Part shown: positions 1 through 9,339 of the stretch, piece after piece
Layout: every line of letters begins with the position of its first letter
Numbering within the stretch: the first letter of the stretch is position 1
Assembly (NCBI RefSeq): GCF_031932625.1
Contig: NZ_JAVSCK010000003.1
Coordinates: 434,001 to 498,000 of the forward strand
Origin: Hwangdonia seohaensis
Lineage (GTDB): Bacteria; Bacteroidota; Bacteroidia; Flavobacteriales; Flavobacteriaceae
Direction: 5' to 3'
Length of the DNA: 64,000 bases
Made by a program: the position numbers and the translations under genes
Notes under the pieces: model-generated
Seen by the model: the letters and a program-made list of their open reading frames with translations, nothing else
The model's database searches: none
What the model was told of the DNA's origin: nothing

Positions 1-2
1 CT

Positions 3-755
3 AAAAAAGCGATTGTAACCAAAAAAGAAAAAAACAAAACTGAGCAGGTTGAAACTAAAGTTGAAACCACCGAAACCGAAGGTAGAGTTACGGTTACACC
101 GCCAAAGGTTTACACCAGTAAGGTTGAAAAATATATTGATACTTATAAGGCCATTGCGCAAACCGAGATGCAATTGTACCATATTCCGGCAAGTATTACC
201 TTGGCCCAGGGCATTTTGGAATCGGGTTCTGGTTACGGGCGACTTTCGGTGGAAGCCAACAATCATTTTGGAATAAAATGCCATGAATGGACCGGGAAAA
301 AGATCTATCACGATGACGATAAAGAACAAGAATGTTTCCGAAAATATAAAGACGCCAAATACTCGTTTAGAGACCATTCGCTGTTTTTAACCGAGCGTAA
401 ACGCTACGCAAAACTCTTCAATCTTAAAAAAGAAGATTACAAAGGTTGGGCCAAAGGCTTAAGAGCTGCGGGTTACGCTACCGATAAAAAATATCCACAG
501 AAATTAATCAGTTTAATTGAGCGTTACAAGTTGTACGAATACGATAAAGAAGTGTTGGGTGATGCCTATGTAAAACACGAAGAACCCATATTGAGCGATG
601 TTGTAACCTATACCGTAACTAAAGGCGATACCCTGTATTCAATCTCAAGAAAGTATAATATTAGTGTAAAAGAACTTCAAAATATAAATGGTTTAAACGA
701 TAACACCATCAGTATTGGACAGGCATTGATTGTTAAACCATCATCAAAAAATTAA
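3..755 (+). CDS. Glucosaminidase (GH73-type) with C-terminal LysM, 5' end outside window
   Basis: This is a peptidoglycan hydrolase that cuts N-acetylglucosaminyl bonds in the cell wall. The reading frame is open from base 3, so the N terminus, probably including a signal peptide, lies before the window. Visible in order are a Lys/Glu/Thr-rich linker, a GH73 glucosaminidase domain (IPASITLAQGILESGSGYG, whose Glu is the expected catalytic acid, followed by NNHFGIKC and an AAGYATD segment), and one LysM domain near the end (VTKGDTLYSISRKYNISV). LysM would hold the enzyme on peptidoglycan. The stop codon lies 8 bp before hemL, so the two are probably cotranscribed. The domain assignment is firm. 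The exact cell-wall role (separation, turnover) is inferred. Confidence 0.9.
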   Translation, partial: KKAIVTKKEKNKTEQVETKVETTETEGRVTVTPPKVYTSKVEKYIDTYKAIAQTEMQLYHIPASITLAQGILESGSGYGRLSVEANNHFGIKCHEWTGKKIYHDDDKEQECFRKYKDAKYSFRDHSLFLTERKRYAKLFNLKKEDYKGWAKGLRAAGYATDKKYPQKLISLIERYKLYEYDKEVLGDAYVKHEEPILSDVVTYTVTKGDTLYSISRKYNISVKELQNINGLNDNTISIGQALIVKPSSKN

Positions 756-763
756 TAAAACAC

Positions 764-2050
764 ATGAATTACAAACGTAGTAGCGCTTTGTTTGCGCAAG
801 CTGAAACCGTTATCCCTGGAGGTGTAAATTCGCCCGTACGTGCTTTTAAAGCCGTTGGAGGAACACCCATTTTTGTAAAAGAAGCCAAAGGCGCGTATTT
901 GTACGACGAAGACGGCAACAAGTTAATCGATTATATAAATTCGTGGGGTCCCATGATTTTAGGTCACGCCCACAAACCGGTTGTAAATGCGGTAATTGAT
1001 AAAGCCAAAAAAGGAACCTCGTTTGGCATGCCAACCGAAATTGAAACCAAAATCGCCCAATTAGCGGTTTCCATGGTGCCAAATATCGATAAAATCAGGT
1101 TTGTAAATTCGGGTACCGAAGCCTGTATGAGTGCGGTGCGTTTGGCACGAGGTTATACGGGAAAAGATAAAATCATAAAATTTGCGGGCTGCTACCATGG
1201 GCATTCCGATTCGTTTTTAATCCAAGCGGGTAGTGGTGCGGTAACTTTTGGGTCGCCAAATAGTCCGGGAGTAACACAAGGCACAGCAAAAGACACGTTG
1301 TTGGCTCGTTATAACGATATTGAAAATGTAACTGAATTAATTGAAGCCAACAACAACGAAATAGCCTGTATTATTATTGAGCCCGTTGCAGGTAATATGG
1401 GCTGTATTCCACCAAAAGAAGGTTTTTTACAAGCGTTGCGTGATGTATGCGATGCTCATAATATCCTTTTGATTTTTGATGAAGTGATGACGGGTTTCCG
1501 ATTGGCAAAAGGTGGCGCCCAAGAACTGTTTAATATCAATGCCGATATTGTTTGCTTCGGAAAAGTAATTGGTGGCGGATTACCCGTTGGTGCTTTTGCG
1601 GCACGAAACGAGATTATGAATCATTTGGCACCATTGGGTCCCGTGTATCAAGCGGGGACTTTAAGTGGTAACCCGTTGGCTATGGCTGCAGGATTAGCGA
1701 TGTTAAATGAATTGGATAATGACGCTGAAATTTTTAACCGTTTAGCTGAAAAAACAGCGTATTTGCACGAAGGCATAGCCAAAGTTTTAAATGAAAATAA
1801 CATTGTGCATACCATAAATAGAGTGGGTTCGATGATTTCGGTACACTTTGATGAGGGTGAGGTTGTAGATTTTGAAACTGCTGCGAAAGGCAATAACGAT
1901 ACCTTTAAAAAGTTTTTCCACGGTTTGCTTAACGAAGGGGTTTACATTGCGCCAAGTGCTTTTGAAACCTGGTTTATTACCGATGCTTTAACTTATGAGG
2001 ATTTGGATTTTACTATTGCTGCGGTTAATACGGTTGCGGAAACACTGTAA
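764..2050 (+). CDS. hemL: Glutamate-1-semialdehyde 2,1-aminomutase
   Basis: HemL converts glutamate-1-semialdehyde to 5-aminolevulinate, the C5-route entry to haem, using pyridoxal or pyridoxamine phosphate. The 428-aa length is normal for the family. The N terminus carries the HemL pattern with IPGGVNSPVRAF, followed by FVNSGTEACMSAVRLAR and CYHGHSD. FDEVMTGFR gives the PLP-binding Asp. CFGKVIGGGLPVGAF gives the Schiff-base lysine at about K267. GNPLAMAAG follows. The ATG lies 8 bp after the glucosaminidase stop codon. A strong palindromic terminator follows at 2085-2116. Nothing is missing. Confidence 0.97.
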   Translation: MNYKRSSALFAQAETVIPGGVNSPVRAFKAVGGTPIFVKEAKGAYLYDEDGNKLIDYINSWGPMILGHAHKPVVNAVIDKAKKGTSFGMPTEIETKIAQLAVSMVPNIDKIRFVNSGTEACMSAVRLARGYTGKDKIIKFAGCYHGHSDSFLIQAGSGAVTFGSPNSPGVTQGTAKDTLLARYNDIENVTELIEANNNEIACIIIEPVAGNMGCIPPKEGFLQALRDVCDAHNILLIFDEVMTGFRLAKGGAQELFNINADIVCFGKVIGGGLPVGAFAARNEIMNHLAPLGPVYQAGTLSGNPLAMAAGLAMLNELDNDAEIFNRLAEKTAYLHEGIAKVLNENNIVHTINRVGSMISVHFDEGEVVDFETAAKGNNDTFKKFFHGLLNEGVYIAPSAFETWFITDALTYEDLDFTIAAVNTVAETL

Positions 2051-2084
2051 TTCAAATCGAGATTTAATTGGTGTTCAAAAAAAC

Positions 2085-2116
2085 AAAACGCATTTCTGAA
2101 TTCAGAAATGCGTTTT
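2085..2116. terminator. Bidirectional intrinsic terminator between hemL and the Spy-like gene
   Basis: A perfect 32-bp inverted repeat (arm AAAACGCATTTCTGAA) with T runs on both strands lies between two convergent genes. On the minus strand it is preceded by a TTGGTTGGTTAGTTGA stretch (2135-2150) that also occurs before other terminators in this window. Confidence 0.85.
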
Positions 2117-2155
2117 TCATCAACCAAACTATAATCAACTAACCAACCAAAAAAG

Positions 2156-2617
2156 TTATTGTTGTTTTTTCTTGCCGTGTCCTTTTTTACGGTATTTGTT
2201 TTTGTGCATTTTTTTTGCTTGCCCTTTTTCCCATTTAGCGTATTGCTCGTTATTTAAAATGTCTTTCATTTTTGCTTTCATCGCTATTTGATGGTCCAAT
2301 TTTGCATTCATCATCGCATAACGCTCCTCTTTTGTTGGCTTTTCGGCATTACCACTTTCCTTTTTTGCTTTACGCGCTTCCATCATCGCTTTTCTTTTTG
2401 TAGCGTTCTCCAAATTAATTTTCTGGATTTTGGCTTGCTGCGATTCGTTTAAATCTAAATGCAAGGTCATTTTTTTGGTTTGCAGTGTCGCTATTTCTTC
2501 GGGAGAAAGCATTATCATTTTATCGCCTCTTTCTTTGTTGGCGTGCTCTCTTTTTTGTTCTTGCGCTGTGGCTTGCAATGCTAATAAAGCGACGGCGATT
2601 ATTGCTATTTTTTTCAT
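2156..2617 (-). CDS. Spy/CpxP-like small periplasmic protein
   Basis: This is a 153-aa protein with a clear signal peptide (MKKIAIIAVALLALQATAQ). A helical, highly charged mature part follows, and the C terminus is very Lys-rich. Residues around LSPEEIATLQTKKMTLHLDL and LNESQQAKIQKI resemble the LTxxQ-type helices of Spy/CpxP periplasmic chaperones and related DUF4890-like proteins of Bacteroidota. By family analogy it may buffer envelope folding or metal stress. No catalytic residues are visible. It is convergent with hemL and monocistronic. Fold and location are fairly sure, the role is a guess. Confidence 0.65.
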   Translation of the reverse strand: MKKIAIIAVALLALQATAQEQKREHANKERGDKMIMLSPEEIATLQTKKMTLHLDLNESQQAKIQKINLENATKRKAMMEARKAKKESGNAEKPTKEERYAMMNAKLDHQIAMKAKMKDILNNEQYAKWEKGQAKKMHKNKYRKKGHGKKKQQ

Positions 2618-2758
2618 TTTTATTATGTTTTGAGTTATTTGTAGTTAGGACTAAAACAAAACAAAAAGGTTTAATAGGCTTCTTTTAATTAACGTGATGT
2701 TAACATATTTTGGTTGTTGATTACTTGGCTTGAGCAAAGGTTTTGGCGTATAGGCCCC

Positions 2759-2960
2759 GCGTTAGGGATTGTTGTCCTTCGACAAGCTCAGGATAAACTC
2801 ATCCTTTTTTTGAGGGAAACAAGACGTATTTTGCTGTAAACTGGAATTTAACAGATTGCCATACTTCGACTACGCTCAGCACAGGCTAACTCGCTCCTCG
2901 CAATGACACAAAAAAAGATATAGCGGAAAGCCCGACCCGCAGTGGAACGCCCAAATAAAA
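2759..2960 (+). repeat. Dispersed GCGTTAGGG...CGCCCAAA element, copy A
   Basis: This copy starts with GCGTTAGGGATTG and ends with AGCGGAAAGCCCGACC and AACGCCCAAATAAAA. Inside are two further repeat-like pieces, CTTCGACAAGCTCAGG (about 2778) and CTTCGACTACGCTCAG (about 2865). It fills most of the 352-bp gap between two minus-strand genes. The same terminal boxes recur at 16730-16842 (opposite strand) and 37918-38033. It is not coding. The function is unknown, and an RNA-level or scavenged repeat role is possible. Confidence 0.75.
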
Positions 2961-2969
2961 AAGAATATA

Positions 2970-4187
2970 TTATTTAAAAACAGGAATGCTTAAGCTAATG
3001 CCTGTTTGTAAATCGGGAGCATTATTTACTAAAAAGTCTTCTTTAAAAAACAATGATAATTTAAAGGTTGGGCGGCCGTAAACATAAATAAACGACCAAT
3101 TGGATTGTGCTCTGTATAGTGTAGAAATACCATGCTGCCAACCCCCGTTTATCTCTTCCCATTTGCCTAAAAGCTTGTAATAATCGGCTTCTTTTTGCTT
3201 GTTATATCGGGATTGGATTTGATAATTTATGCCAAAAGCGTGGTAATTTCCTTTTTCAGTATATTTTGTAAATTCGATGTGGGATTCAATGGTTGCCAGA
3301 AATTTGTTGTTTCCCAAATCCATAACGTCGTCAAAATTAATAATATTTTTACGAAGCAAATTCATTCCAACGCCCACATTAAATTCATTGTTACTTTTAA
3401 GCGTCACTTTTTTAATGGCACTTGCCGATACACCGACATCTATGGACGGATTGAATTGCGACGTATTAATCCCTAAATGATGCCCTAGGCTTATAAAAAT
3501 GTTTTTGGTGCTGTTTATTTTTAATGATGGATAAAAGTAGTGGCTAAACTCAATACCGGCCAAAAAGAAGTCATTATCGTGTAACTCTAGCGTCCTTCCG
3601 TTTCTATCGGTGTATTTAAAATTCACTTGATTTAATCCGTAATAACGTCTTCCGTAAGGGTCTTCGCCACCAGAAATATGGCTGTGAAACCACTCAATAG
3701 TTTCATCGCTGGTAAAAAAAGAAAAAAACGGTTTGCCTTTGGTAATTAAATAAGACCGCAATGAAATTCCTAGCTCGTGGTGTTTGGCTAAAGGGATATT
3801 AATGCCAAGTCTAAATTCTTTAATAACGGCATCAATAACAATATTCATATAATCGGCCGGAGTTGTTTGCTGATCGATAAAATTAAAACTCCGGTCGTGC
3901 CAAATAACTTGACTGAGTCTTCTTCGGACTTCGGGATTTTTGGGCAAGTAAGCTTCAACAAAAGGATGGAAATTGTTGCCACTTGAGGCATTTACGCGAA
4001 TGGTTGTGGTTTTTGGCGGAGCTATTTTGAAGTTTTGATGAATGCGCGAACTGAATATTCCAAAATGATGTGTCGATAAAATATTGGGATTATCAACACC
4101 ATTTTTAAGTGATAAACTATCTTTTTGCTGCGCCGATAAACCAGACATGCTGAAAAATAGCGTTAAAACATAGAATAATCTTGCCAT
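2970..4187 (-). CDS. Predicted outer-membrane beta-barrel protein of unknown function
   Basis: This is a 405-aa protein with a signal peptide (MARLFYVLTLFFSMSGLSAQ). The ATG at 4187 is preferred to the TTG one codon upstream. The mature part consists of alternating hydrophobic and polar strands (for example ISLGHHLGIN, YHAFGINYQIQSRY, FKLSLFFKEDF) and ends in a strand with a C-terminal aromatic (SLSIPVFK), which is typical of outer-membrane barrels. I do not recognise a named family. It lies 24 bp downstream of the helical-repeat gene on the same strand, so the two are probably cotranscribed. Confidence 0.6.
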   Translation of the reverse strand: MARLFYVLTLFFSMSGLSAQQKDSLSLKNGVDNPNILSTHHFGIFSSRIHQNFKIAPPKTTTIRVNASSGNNFHPFVEAYLPKNPEVRRRLSQVIWHDRSFNFIDQQTTPADYMNIVIDAVIKEFRLGINIPLAKHHELGISLRSYLITKGKPFFSFFTSDETIEWFHSHISGGEDPYGRRYYGLNQVNFKYTDRNGRTLELHDNDFFLAGIEFSHYFYPSLKINSTKNIFISLGHHLGINTSQFNPSIDVGVSASAIKKVTLKSNNEFNVGVGMNLLRKNIINFDDVMDLGNNKFLATIESHIEFTKYTEKGNYHAFGINYQIQSRYNKQKEADYYKLLGKWEEINGGWQHGISTLYRAQSNWSFIYVYGRPTFKLSLFFKEDFLVNNAPDLQTGISLSIPVFK

Positions 4188-4211
4188 CAATACATGTATG
4201 AAAGTTTATTG

Positions 4212-5720
4212 TTAAATCGGTTTCACATTTTCAATTAAGGTTAAGGTCGTGTTATATAAGGGTTTGTTTTCCATTTTGCTTTTTAACCAAGCGTAGAAAC
4301 TCATTACAAAAATGTCTTCGCGCTGGTTGTCAATCCACTCAAAAGATTTTTCAACTTTATCTTTAAAAGCTTTTGAAGTTATCTTTTCCGGATTTTTATA
4401 GCAATCTTCAACAAGACTTAAATAAGTTAGTACGCGTTGTTGGTTAATTCCTTTCAAATAATTGCGGTGGCTTCTTTTAAAACTCAATAACCGCGATTCA
4501 ACTAAATCAATGTTTTTAAGTTCAATATGAAGCAATATTTCAATCAAATGCTTTTTGATAACCCAGTCTTTTCCGGCTTTTTCAGTGTACCAATTATCGG
4601 TATGATAAAATTTAGAAAAAAGTGTGTATGCTTTTTTCAACTCGTTTTTTTGAAAATAAAACATAATTAAACTTAACCTCATATCCAATAAAGTTTCAAT
4701 GTCTGCATGTTTAATGGTTGCCAACTGTGTTAATACATCTACGGCTTCATCGGGTTTGTTGGTATAGTTTAAATTAAGGCTTAAAAGCAAATGGTATTTA
4801 AGTTTAAAGGTGTTGTAGTGCTTTTTTTGTTTCTCATTCATGTGTTCGTGCATCAATTCCAAATACTGCATAGATGCGTTGAATTTTTTATTTCGGAACA
4901 AGGTGTTGGCTATAAAATAAAGAATTTGAATGTGGTAATACAACTGTTTTTCACGGTCTTTATGCGCAATTATAGATTGATATGTGTTGATTAAAAAAGG
5001 TTCTATTTTTAAATAATCGTTGGTAACAAATGCCGAATAACTGTTAATGGCGACCAATTGATACAACGATTTAAACGACATGGAATCGGTTAAACTAATG
5101 CGGTGCTCCTTTAATGTATTGTTTAAAATGGTTTCAAAATCCACCACATCGCCTTTAAAAGTCATGTTATGAAGCGTTTGTCGGATTTTTGCATAAACGA
5201 TATTGAGTTGGTCTTCGAGTTGATGGTTTTTTTGATTGCTTTTGAATTTTGAAATAAGCTGATTCATATCTACCGAGGGATACGCATAAGCATATTGGAT
5301 TTTGGTATGGTAAATTTCGTTTAACAACGGAAACAAATGATGCTCGGTGGCCAATATTTCGGCTTTGTCTAAAATTTTATAAGCCACTTTGTATTGTTTG
5401 TGATGTAAACAGGTACGCGACGCCAATATGTATTTAATAATTTGCATGTCCACCGCTTTTTCATCTTGCAAGCTCGCATTGGCAATAAAATCGATGATGG
5501 ATTGATACAAACGTTTTCTCAAAGCGTGATACGCCCCTTTTTTATGGTTGCCATAGAGTTTAAAACACAAGTCTTCCGAGTTTAAATCGTCATTTACCAA
5601 ATACTTAAATAACTGAACGTTTTTAGTATCGTTGCGTTTGTTCTTTTTTTCTAAATAGCTTACAAAACGCTGTTGGTCTTCATTGGAAAAGGTAGAGATA
5701 ATGGTGTTTAAATCATTCAT
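4212..5720 (-). CDS. Cytoplasmic helical-repeat (TPR-like) protein of unknown function
   Basis: This 502-aa protein has no signal peptide. It is almost entirely amphipathic helices in pairs (for example KQYKVAYKILDKAEILATEHH, NKKFNASMQYLELMHEHM, NELKKAYTLFSKFYH), the look of degenerate TPR repeats. It begins MNDLNTIISTFSNEDQQRFVSYLEKKNKR, a style seen in hypothetical proteins of Flavobacteriaceae. No catalytic or DNA-binding motif is evident. It is probably the first gene of an operon with the downstream barrel protein. A scaffold role is a guess. Confidence 0.6.
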   Translation of the reverse strand: MNDLNTIISTFSNEDQQRFVSYLEKKNKRNDTKNVQLFKYLVNDDLNSEDLCFKLYGNHKKGAYHALRKRLYQSIIDFIANASLQDEKAVDMQIIKYILASRTCLHHKQYKVAYKILDKAEILATEHHLFPLLNEIYHTKIQYAYAYPSVDMNQLISKFKSNQKNHQLEDQLNIVYAKIRQTLHNMTFKGDVVDFETILNNTLKEHRISLTDSMSFKSLYQLVAINSYSAFVTNDYLKIEPFLINTYQSIIAHKDREKQLYYHIQILYFIANTLFRNKKFNASMQYLELMHEHMNEKQKKHYNTFKLKYHLLLSLNLNYTNKPDEAVDVLTQLATIKHADIETLLDMRLSLIMFYFQKNELKKAYTLFSKFYHTDNWYTEKAGKDWVIKKHLIEILLHIELKNIDLVESRLLSFKRSHRNYLKGINQQRVLTYLSLVEDCYKNPEKITSKAFKDKVEKSFEWIDNQREDIFVMSFYAWLKSKMENKPLYNTTLTLIENVKPI

Positions 5721-5870
5721 TTAATCGTCATTAAAATATTTTAGATATCAATAAATATAGTTCTTTTGTAATTAATTGTAAAAAATATATCATCAGTTTT
5801 ATTCAAAAGTAGTGTTTCATACCATCATAATGTTTCGCAGTTTTGTACGGTAATCATTAAAACAATAATT

Positions 5871-6353
5871 ATGAATTATGAAACAACGTTGTCTTTGGAT
5901 GAGAAATCTAAAAAATCAGACACTAAAAAAGAGATTAAAATTTACGACCAGAAACCAACAGCGGCATTTATTGGTGCCTCTTGGACAGCATTGTTAATAG
6001 GAATGACCTCGTATTGCATTGGCCTTTGGAATGCCGGAATGCAATTAAACGAAAAGGGCTATTATTTTACTATATTGTTGTTTGGGCTGTTCTCGGTAAT
6101 TTCAGTTCAAAAAGCGGTGCGCGATAAATTAGAGGACATTCCCGTAACCGATATTTATTACAGCATCAGTTGGTTTACAACGGTAACTTCCATCGTGTTG
6201 TTGGTTATCGGACTTTGGAATGCCGATTTGCTTTTAAGCGAAAAAGGCTTTTATGGCATGTCTTTCCTGTTGAGTTTATTTGCTGCCATTGCGGTGCAAA
6301 AAAACACCCGGGATGTGCAGTATATTGATAGAGGTTGCCTTGAGGAAAAATAG
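5871..6353 (+). CDS. yiaA: YiaA/YiaB-type inner-membrane protein, two repeated units
   Basis: This is a 160-aa integral membrane protein made of two homologous units of two transmembrane helices. The first unit has LIGMTSYCIGLWNAGMQLNEKGYY and VISVQKAVRD. The second has IVLLVIGLWNADLLLSEKGFY and AIAVQKNTRD. The GLWNA..L.EKG..F and VQK.(V/T)RD motifs define the YiaAB two-helix domain. E. coli YiaA has the same duplicated layout. Function is unknown in the family. A near-consensus -7 element (CAGTTTTG) lies about 30 bp upstream of the ATG. The terminator at 6418-6448 closes the transcript. Confidence 0.85.
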   Translation: MNYETTLSLDEKSKKSDTKKEIKIYDQKPTAAFIGASWTALLIGMTSYCIGLWNAGMQLNEKGYYFTILLFGLFSVISVQKAVRDKLEDIPVTDIYYSISWFTTVTSIVLLVIGLWNADLLLSEKGFYGMSFLLSLFAAIAVQKNTRDVQYIDRGCLEEK

Positions 6354-6417
6354 ACGTTGAAACAAAAAATCAAAACAAAAACACAAAGGCTTGTTTTGAT
6401 GGTTGGTTAGTTAACCC

Positions 6418-6448
6418 AAAACCCCGTGGTTTATGGCTGCGGGGTTTT
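6418..6448 (+). terminator. Intrinsic terminator after yiaA
   Basis: AAAACCCCG pairs with CGGGGTTTT around a 13-nt loop. It is preceded by GGTTGGTTAGTTAA at 6401-6414. A GTG at 6426 that could extend the next gene falls inside this hairpin, which argues for the ATG at 6462 instead. Confidence 0.8.
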
Positions 6449-6461
6449 AAAACAGTTTACC

Positions 6462-6773
6462 ATGAAAAAAAAATATAATATCGATAAAGTAATCTTTTGC
6501 GCTAGTGTAATTACTTCAGCATTTTTACTTTTTATTTATCTTAACTCAACGGTTTTTAAATTAAACTTTGTGTTAATAGGTGTTTTTCAAGAATTGCTTA
6601 CAATTCCAAGTATTTTAGCTCAGCCCATACTTTTGTTTTTATCTTTAAGACGATTAATCAGAATAAAATTCAAAGTGAAATCGTATGTGTTTTGTGCATC
6701 AATTGTATCTTTAATAACCACGATATTAACTTTTGGAAGTTTCATTATAGCTAAATTACCATCAGTTTTTTAA
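6462..6773 (+). CDS. Small membrane protein of unknown function
   Basis: This 103-aa protein has a basic start (MKKKYNIDKVIF) and about three hydrophobic segments: VITSAFLLFIYLNS, ILAQPILLFLSLRRLI, and YVFCASIVSLITTILTFGSFI. No family is recognised. The ATG at 6462 was chosen because the upstream GTG at 6426 lies inside the yiaA terminator. It ends 10 bp before the DUF2157 gene, so it may lead that operon. Confidence 0.6.
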   Translation: MKKKYNIDKVIFCASVITSAFLLFIYLNSTVFKLNFVLIGVFQELLTIPSILAQPILLFLSLRRLIRIKFKVKSYVFCASIVSLITTILTFGSFIIAKLPSVF

Positions 6774-6783
6774 ATGAATAATT

Positions 6784-8064
6784 ATGAATTCAAAAATCCA
6801 AAACGATATAAACGAACTTGTTGAAGCCCGGGTTATTTCAACCGAAGTGGCTACCAACATCGAAACCTATTATAAATCCAAAAAGGGCGATACACCAAAC
6901 CGGTTATTTACGGTGTTTGCGGTATTGGGCTCCACATTGGTTGGTCTCGGAATTATTTTAATTTTGGCGCATAATTGGGATCATTTTTCCAGAGGCATAA
7001 AAACCATGTTTGCCTTTGCGCCATTGCTTATCGGACAGTTTTTTGTGGGCTATTCCATTTTAAAAAAGAAAAGTGCCACATGGAAAGAGGCTTCGGGCGT
7101 ATTCTTGTTTTTTGCGGTTGGGGCTAGTATGGCATTGGTAAGCCAGATTTACAACATTCCGGGGAATTTTAGCAGTTATATGCTAACTTGGATTCTACTT
7201 TGCGCTCCCCTAATTTATCTGTTAAAATCTCATGCCTTAGCTGTTTTGCATATAGTTTTCGCAACCAATTACGCCTGTGCTTTTGGGTATTTTGATGGTA
7301 ACCAAACGCCATGGATTTTCTTAATATTAGTCGCTGTAGTCATTCCACATTATTATAAACTACTTAATGAAAAGAAAACGCACAATATCACCTCCATTTT
7401 TAATTGGCTTTTACCATTAAGTGCTGTTATTGTATTGGGAGCTTTTGTTGATGGAAGCGGAGAATTCGGGTTTTTAATGTATGTTATTTTATTCGGATTG
7501 CTGTATAATATCGGGAAATTGCCATATTTCGATAATCAAAAATTAAGACCAAACGGCTATCTGATTTTAGGTTCCTTGGGCACCATATACATGTTATTAT
7601 TAACCAGTTTTGAGTGGTTATGGCAGGATATTTTAAGGCACGATATGGAATTGGGCACTCAAGGGTTTTATGTGTCCGTTGTCCTTTTCTTGATAACCTT
7701 GGGCGTTTTAATCTATTCATATTCAAAAAAATGGATTCAAAATTTCAATCTATTTCAATATGTATTTATCATGTTTACGGTCATCTTTTTTATGGGAATG
7801 TCCGGTAATTTCATTTCAATACTATTAATCAACCTGCTCATTCTAGCTTTAGGAATTATCGCCATAAAAATTGGCGCCGATAAACTTCATTTTGGTATTT
7901 TAAATTACGGCTTACTAATCATCACAGCGCTTATTGTATGTCGTTTTTTCGATACGAACATGAGTTTTGTTATTCGCGGCTTGCTATTTGTAAGCGTTGG
8001 CGTTGGTTTCTTTTTAACCAATTATTTGATGCTTAAAAGACAGAAATCGAAGCAAATTAAATGA
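6784..8064 (+). CDS. DUF2157 multi-pass membrane protein
   Basis: This 426-aa protein has a soluble N-terminal helix pair (MNSKIQNDINELVEARVIS..ATNIETYY). About ten membrane segments follow, starting with LFTVFAVLGSTLVGLGIILILAHNWD. The AHNWD after the first segment and FAPLLIGQFF are typical of DUF2157. Its last 4 bp overlap the start of the DUF2459 gene (ATGA), and a GDYXXLXY protein follows. DUF2157 and GDYXXLXY proteins commonly pair, which suggests one membrane complex of unknown purpose. Confidence 0.88.
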   Translation: MNSKIQNDINELVEARVISTEVATNIETYYKSKKGDTPNRLFTVFAVLGSTLVGLGIILILAHNWDHFSRGIKTMFAFAPLLIGQFFVGYSILKKKSATWKEASGVFLFFAVGASMALVSQIYNIPGNFSSYMLTWILLCAPLIYLLKSHALAVLHIVFATNYACAFGYFDGNQTPWIFLILVAVVIPHYYKLLNEKKTHNITSIFNWLLPLSAVIVLGAFVDGSGEFGFLMYVILFGLLYNIGKLPYFDNQKLRPNGYLILGSLGTIYMLLLTSFEWLWQDILRHDMELGTQGFYVSVVLFLITLGVLIYSYSKKWIQNFNLFQYVFIMFTVIFFMGMSGNFISILLINLLILALGIIAIKIGADKLHFGILNYGLLIITALIVCRFFDTNMSFVIRGLLFVSVGVGFFLTNYLMLKRQKSKQIK

Positions 8065-8711
8065 TGAGGTTATTGAAAAAAATATTGAAATTTATTTTAT
8101 GGGTTTTGGCAATTCCTGTAATGTATCTTTTGATTTCATTGGTGTTAACTTTAATTACCGCGAATAAAAATAACGTTAGTTTAATTACAGAAAAGACGAT
8201 ATATTTAAGTACAAACGGTGTGCATTTGGATATTGTAATTCCTGTAAGTGATGTTGACGATGCCTTAAAAAAAGGGCTTAAAATGAAATCTGAAACATAC
8301 TTGTCTTTTGGTTGGGGCGACGAAAATTTTTATTTGAATACACCAACATGGAATGATTTGACCTTTAAAACGGCTTTTAGTGCCATGTTTTTAAAAGGTA
8401 ACGCATTGATGCATGTAACGCGATATTCGGGGAAGAACCCAAAATGGACGATTGTTAATTTGAACGAAAAACAATTATCTAAACTTAACAGCTATATTTT
8501 AAACGCTTTTCAATTTGATACAGATGGAAATAAAATCATTTTAGAAAATAAAGGCTATGCTTTTAACGACGATTTCTATAAAGCCAAGGGCAGTTATTCA
8601 ATTATAAAAACCTGTAATACTTGGGCGAATTCGGCCCTTAAAACAAGTGGTTTAAAAAGTTGTTTTTGGACGCCGTTTGATTTTGGAATTATCAATAAAT
8701 ATAAAAACTAA
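8061..8711 (+). CDS. DUF2459 / TIGR02117 family protein
   Basis: This 216-aa protein has one N-terminal membrane anchor (about residues 5-33) and an extracytoplasmic domain. The family pattern is visible: STNGVHLDIVIPV, SFGWGDENFYLNTPTW, ALMHVTRYSG, and KTCNTWANSALKTSGL followed by WTPFDFGI. The conserved His (GVHLD) and Cys (TCNTW) suggest a papain-like or hydrolase-like fold, but no activity is established. It overlaps the DUF2157 stop codon by 4 bp, which suggests translational coupling. Confidence 0.85.
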   Translation: MMRLLKKILKFILWVLAIPVMYLLISLVLTLITANKNNVSLITEKTIYLSTNGVHLDIVIPVSDVDDALKKGLKMKSETYLSFGWGDENFYLNTPTWNDLTFKTAFSAMFLKGNALMHVTRYSGKNPKWTIVNLNEKQLSKLNSYILNAFQFDTDGNKIILENKGYAFNDDFYKAKGSYSIIKTCNTWANSALKTSGLKSCFWTPFDFGIINKYKN

Positions 8712-8715
8712 AAAC

Positions 8716-9288
8716 ATGAAAACCATATACATTTTCATACTATTTGTAGTTGTAGCAGTGGCACAATTATTCGTTCCGGCACAAATGATTTTTAACCAAG
8801 AATCGATTATTAAAACCGGTACTGCCTATAAATTTAAAACACAGCCTGTCGACCCCAGCGACCCGTATAGGGGCAAATACATTACCCTCAATTACGAGCA
8901 AAATACATTTATAACAACCGATTCGCTTTGGGATAGACAAGATAAAGTTTATGTGTATCTCGATACCGATAGCTTGGGTTTTGCAAAAGTGGACACGGTT
9001 AGTAAAACGCCTTTAATTTCAGATAGAGATTTTATTGTGGGCGACGTCTGGTGGTACAATAAAAGAGAACAAAAACTAAATTTCAACCTGCCATTTAATA
9101 GGTATTACATGAAAGAAACCAAAGCTTATGATGCCGAGGTTGCCGTAAGAAACAATCAGCGCGATACTATTCAAAATACAACCTATGCGTTGGTGTATAT
9201 TAAAAATGGCGAAGCGGTGTTAAACGATGTGGTTATCAACGATATTTCTATTAAAGATTATGTTGAAAAAGAGGACGATAAACAATAG
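8716..9288 (+). CDS. GDYXXLXY domain membrane-anchored protein
   Basis: This 190-aa protein has an N-terminal anchor (IYIFILFVVVAVAQLFVPAQMI) and an extracytoplasmic domain. The signature is DPSDPYRGKYITLNY, where GKYITLNY matches GDYxxLxY. The ATG at 8716 sits just before the hydrophobic segment, so a TTG further upstream inside the previous gene is rejected. It lies 4 bp after DUF2459 and is the expected partner of DUF2157. Confidence 0.85.
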   Translation: MKTIYIFILFVVVAVAQLFVPAQMIFNQESIIKTGTAYKFKTQPVDPSDPYRGKYITLNYEQNTFITTDSLWDRQDKVYVYLDTDSLGFAKVDTVSKTPLISDRDFIVGDVWWYNKREQKLNFNLPFNRYYMKETKAYDAEVAVRNNQRDTIQNTTYALVYIKNGEAVLNDVVINDISIKDYVEKEDDKQ

Positions 9289-9339
9289 ACCGATTTATTG
9301 TATATTAGTAATCTAACGTGTTTTAAACGGATTTTTTAA

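Noticed and set aside
2820..2915. Possible tRNA or structured RNA in the first repeat copy
   Set aside because: No cloverleaf could be drawn. The pieces match dispersed intergenic repeats instead.
6426..6461. GTG start extending the 103-aa membrane protein
   Set aside because: The codon lies inside the yiaA terminator hairpin.
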